Assembly: GCA_965369945.1 (NCBI GenBank)
Contig: CBDUST010000275.1
Span: forward strand, 1 to 6,274
DNA length: 6,274 nt
Direction: 5' to 3'
Origin: JADFNO01 sp965369945
GTDB taxonomy: Bacteria; Planctomycetota; Phycisphaerae; Phycisphaerales; SM1A02
Below the pieces are notes generated by a model that saw only the letters and a list, made by a program, of their open reading frames with translations, had not been told where the DNA came from and ran no database searches. This document shows, piece after piece, positions 6,237 to 6,274 of this stretch (position 1 is the stretch's first letter; each line of letters begins with the position of its first letter). The position numbers were made by a program, and so were the translations under genes.

Positions 6237-6259
6237 GCACGGGCAGGATGCCCGTGCCA
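6237..6259 (+). repeat. GCACGGGC hairpin repeat, copy 2
   Basis: GCACGGGCA (6237-6245) and TGCCCGTGC (6249-6257) form a perfect 9-bp stem around GGA. Copies 1 and 2 are inverted with a 22-base spacer (6215-6236), so the pair could also fold as one long stem-loop. No transposase gene is visible beside them; the array may continue past the window edge. Confidence 0.8.
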
Positions 6260-6274
6260 TCGCAGTCGCGCCGA

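Noticed and set aside
6192..6259. CRISPR array
   Set aside because: Only two units, each itself a palindrome, in inverted rather than direct orientation, and no cas genes nearby.

Overview
The window reads as ordinary chromosomal DNA from a GC-rich bacterium, most likely a planctomycete or close relative. This assignment is inference. It rests on weak or absent Shine-Dalgarno sequences at several genes, on the style of the secreted LolA-like protein, and on the GCACGGGC/GCCCGTGC hairpin repeats at the right end, a repeat type I associate with planctomycete intergenic DNA. All six genes lie on the + strand and I see no tRNA, rRNA, CRISPR array, integrase or transposase.

Bases 2-2536 are mutS, cut by the left window edge. 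About 50 N-terminal residues, including the mismatch-reading Phe-x-Glu motif, lie outside. The ATPase core is intact and a QLDLF sliding-clamp motif sits near the C-terminus. A gap of 164 bases follows. It holds a GC-rich hairpin, a weak promoter candidate, two adjacent short palindromes and a good Shine-Dalgarno sequence.

Bases 2701-4397 carry a two-domain thiosulfate sulfurtransferase (CysA/SseA type), a 66-residue protein of unknown function starting 3 bases after it, and a thioredoxin-fold protein with a WCGDC active site. The first two look translationally coupled; the third follows after 83 bases. A 189-base gap with no convincing gene or promoter precedes a secreted LolA/LppX-like protein (4587-5417), which ends in a perfect 8-bp hairpin. 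A second WCGDC thioredoxin-fold protein, clearly paralogous to the first, runs from 5497 to 6078. The last 196 bases hold no gene but carry two inverted copies of a 23-base hairpin repeat.

After mutS the theme is sulfur and thiol chemistry. A rhodanese moves sulfane sulfur through a cysteine persulfide, and thioredoxin-like proteins can in general reduce such persulfides or the disulfides they cause. Whether the 66-residue protein and the secreted protein belong to the same process cannot be decided from sequence alone. I did not find a clearly new multi-gene system. The best leads are the rhodanese / small protein / twin WCGDC cluster, the conserved C-terminal tail of the twin proteins, and the changed DGG motif of the rhodanese.
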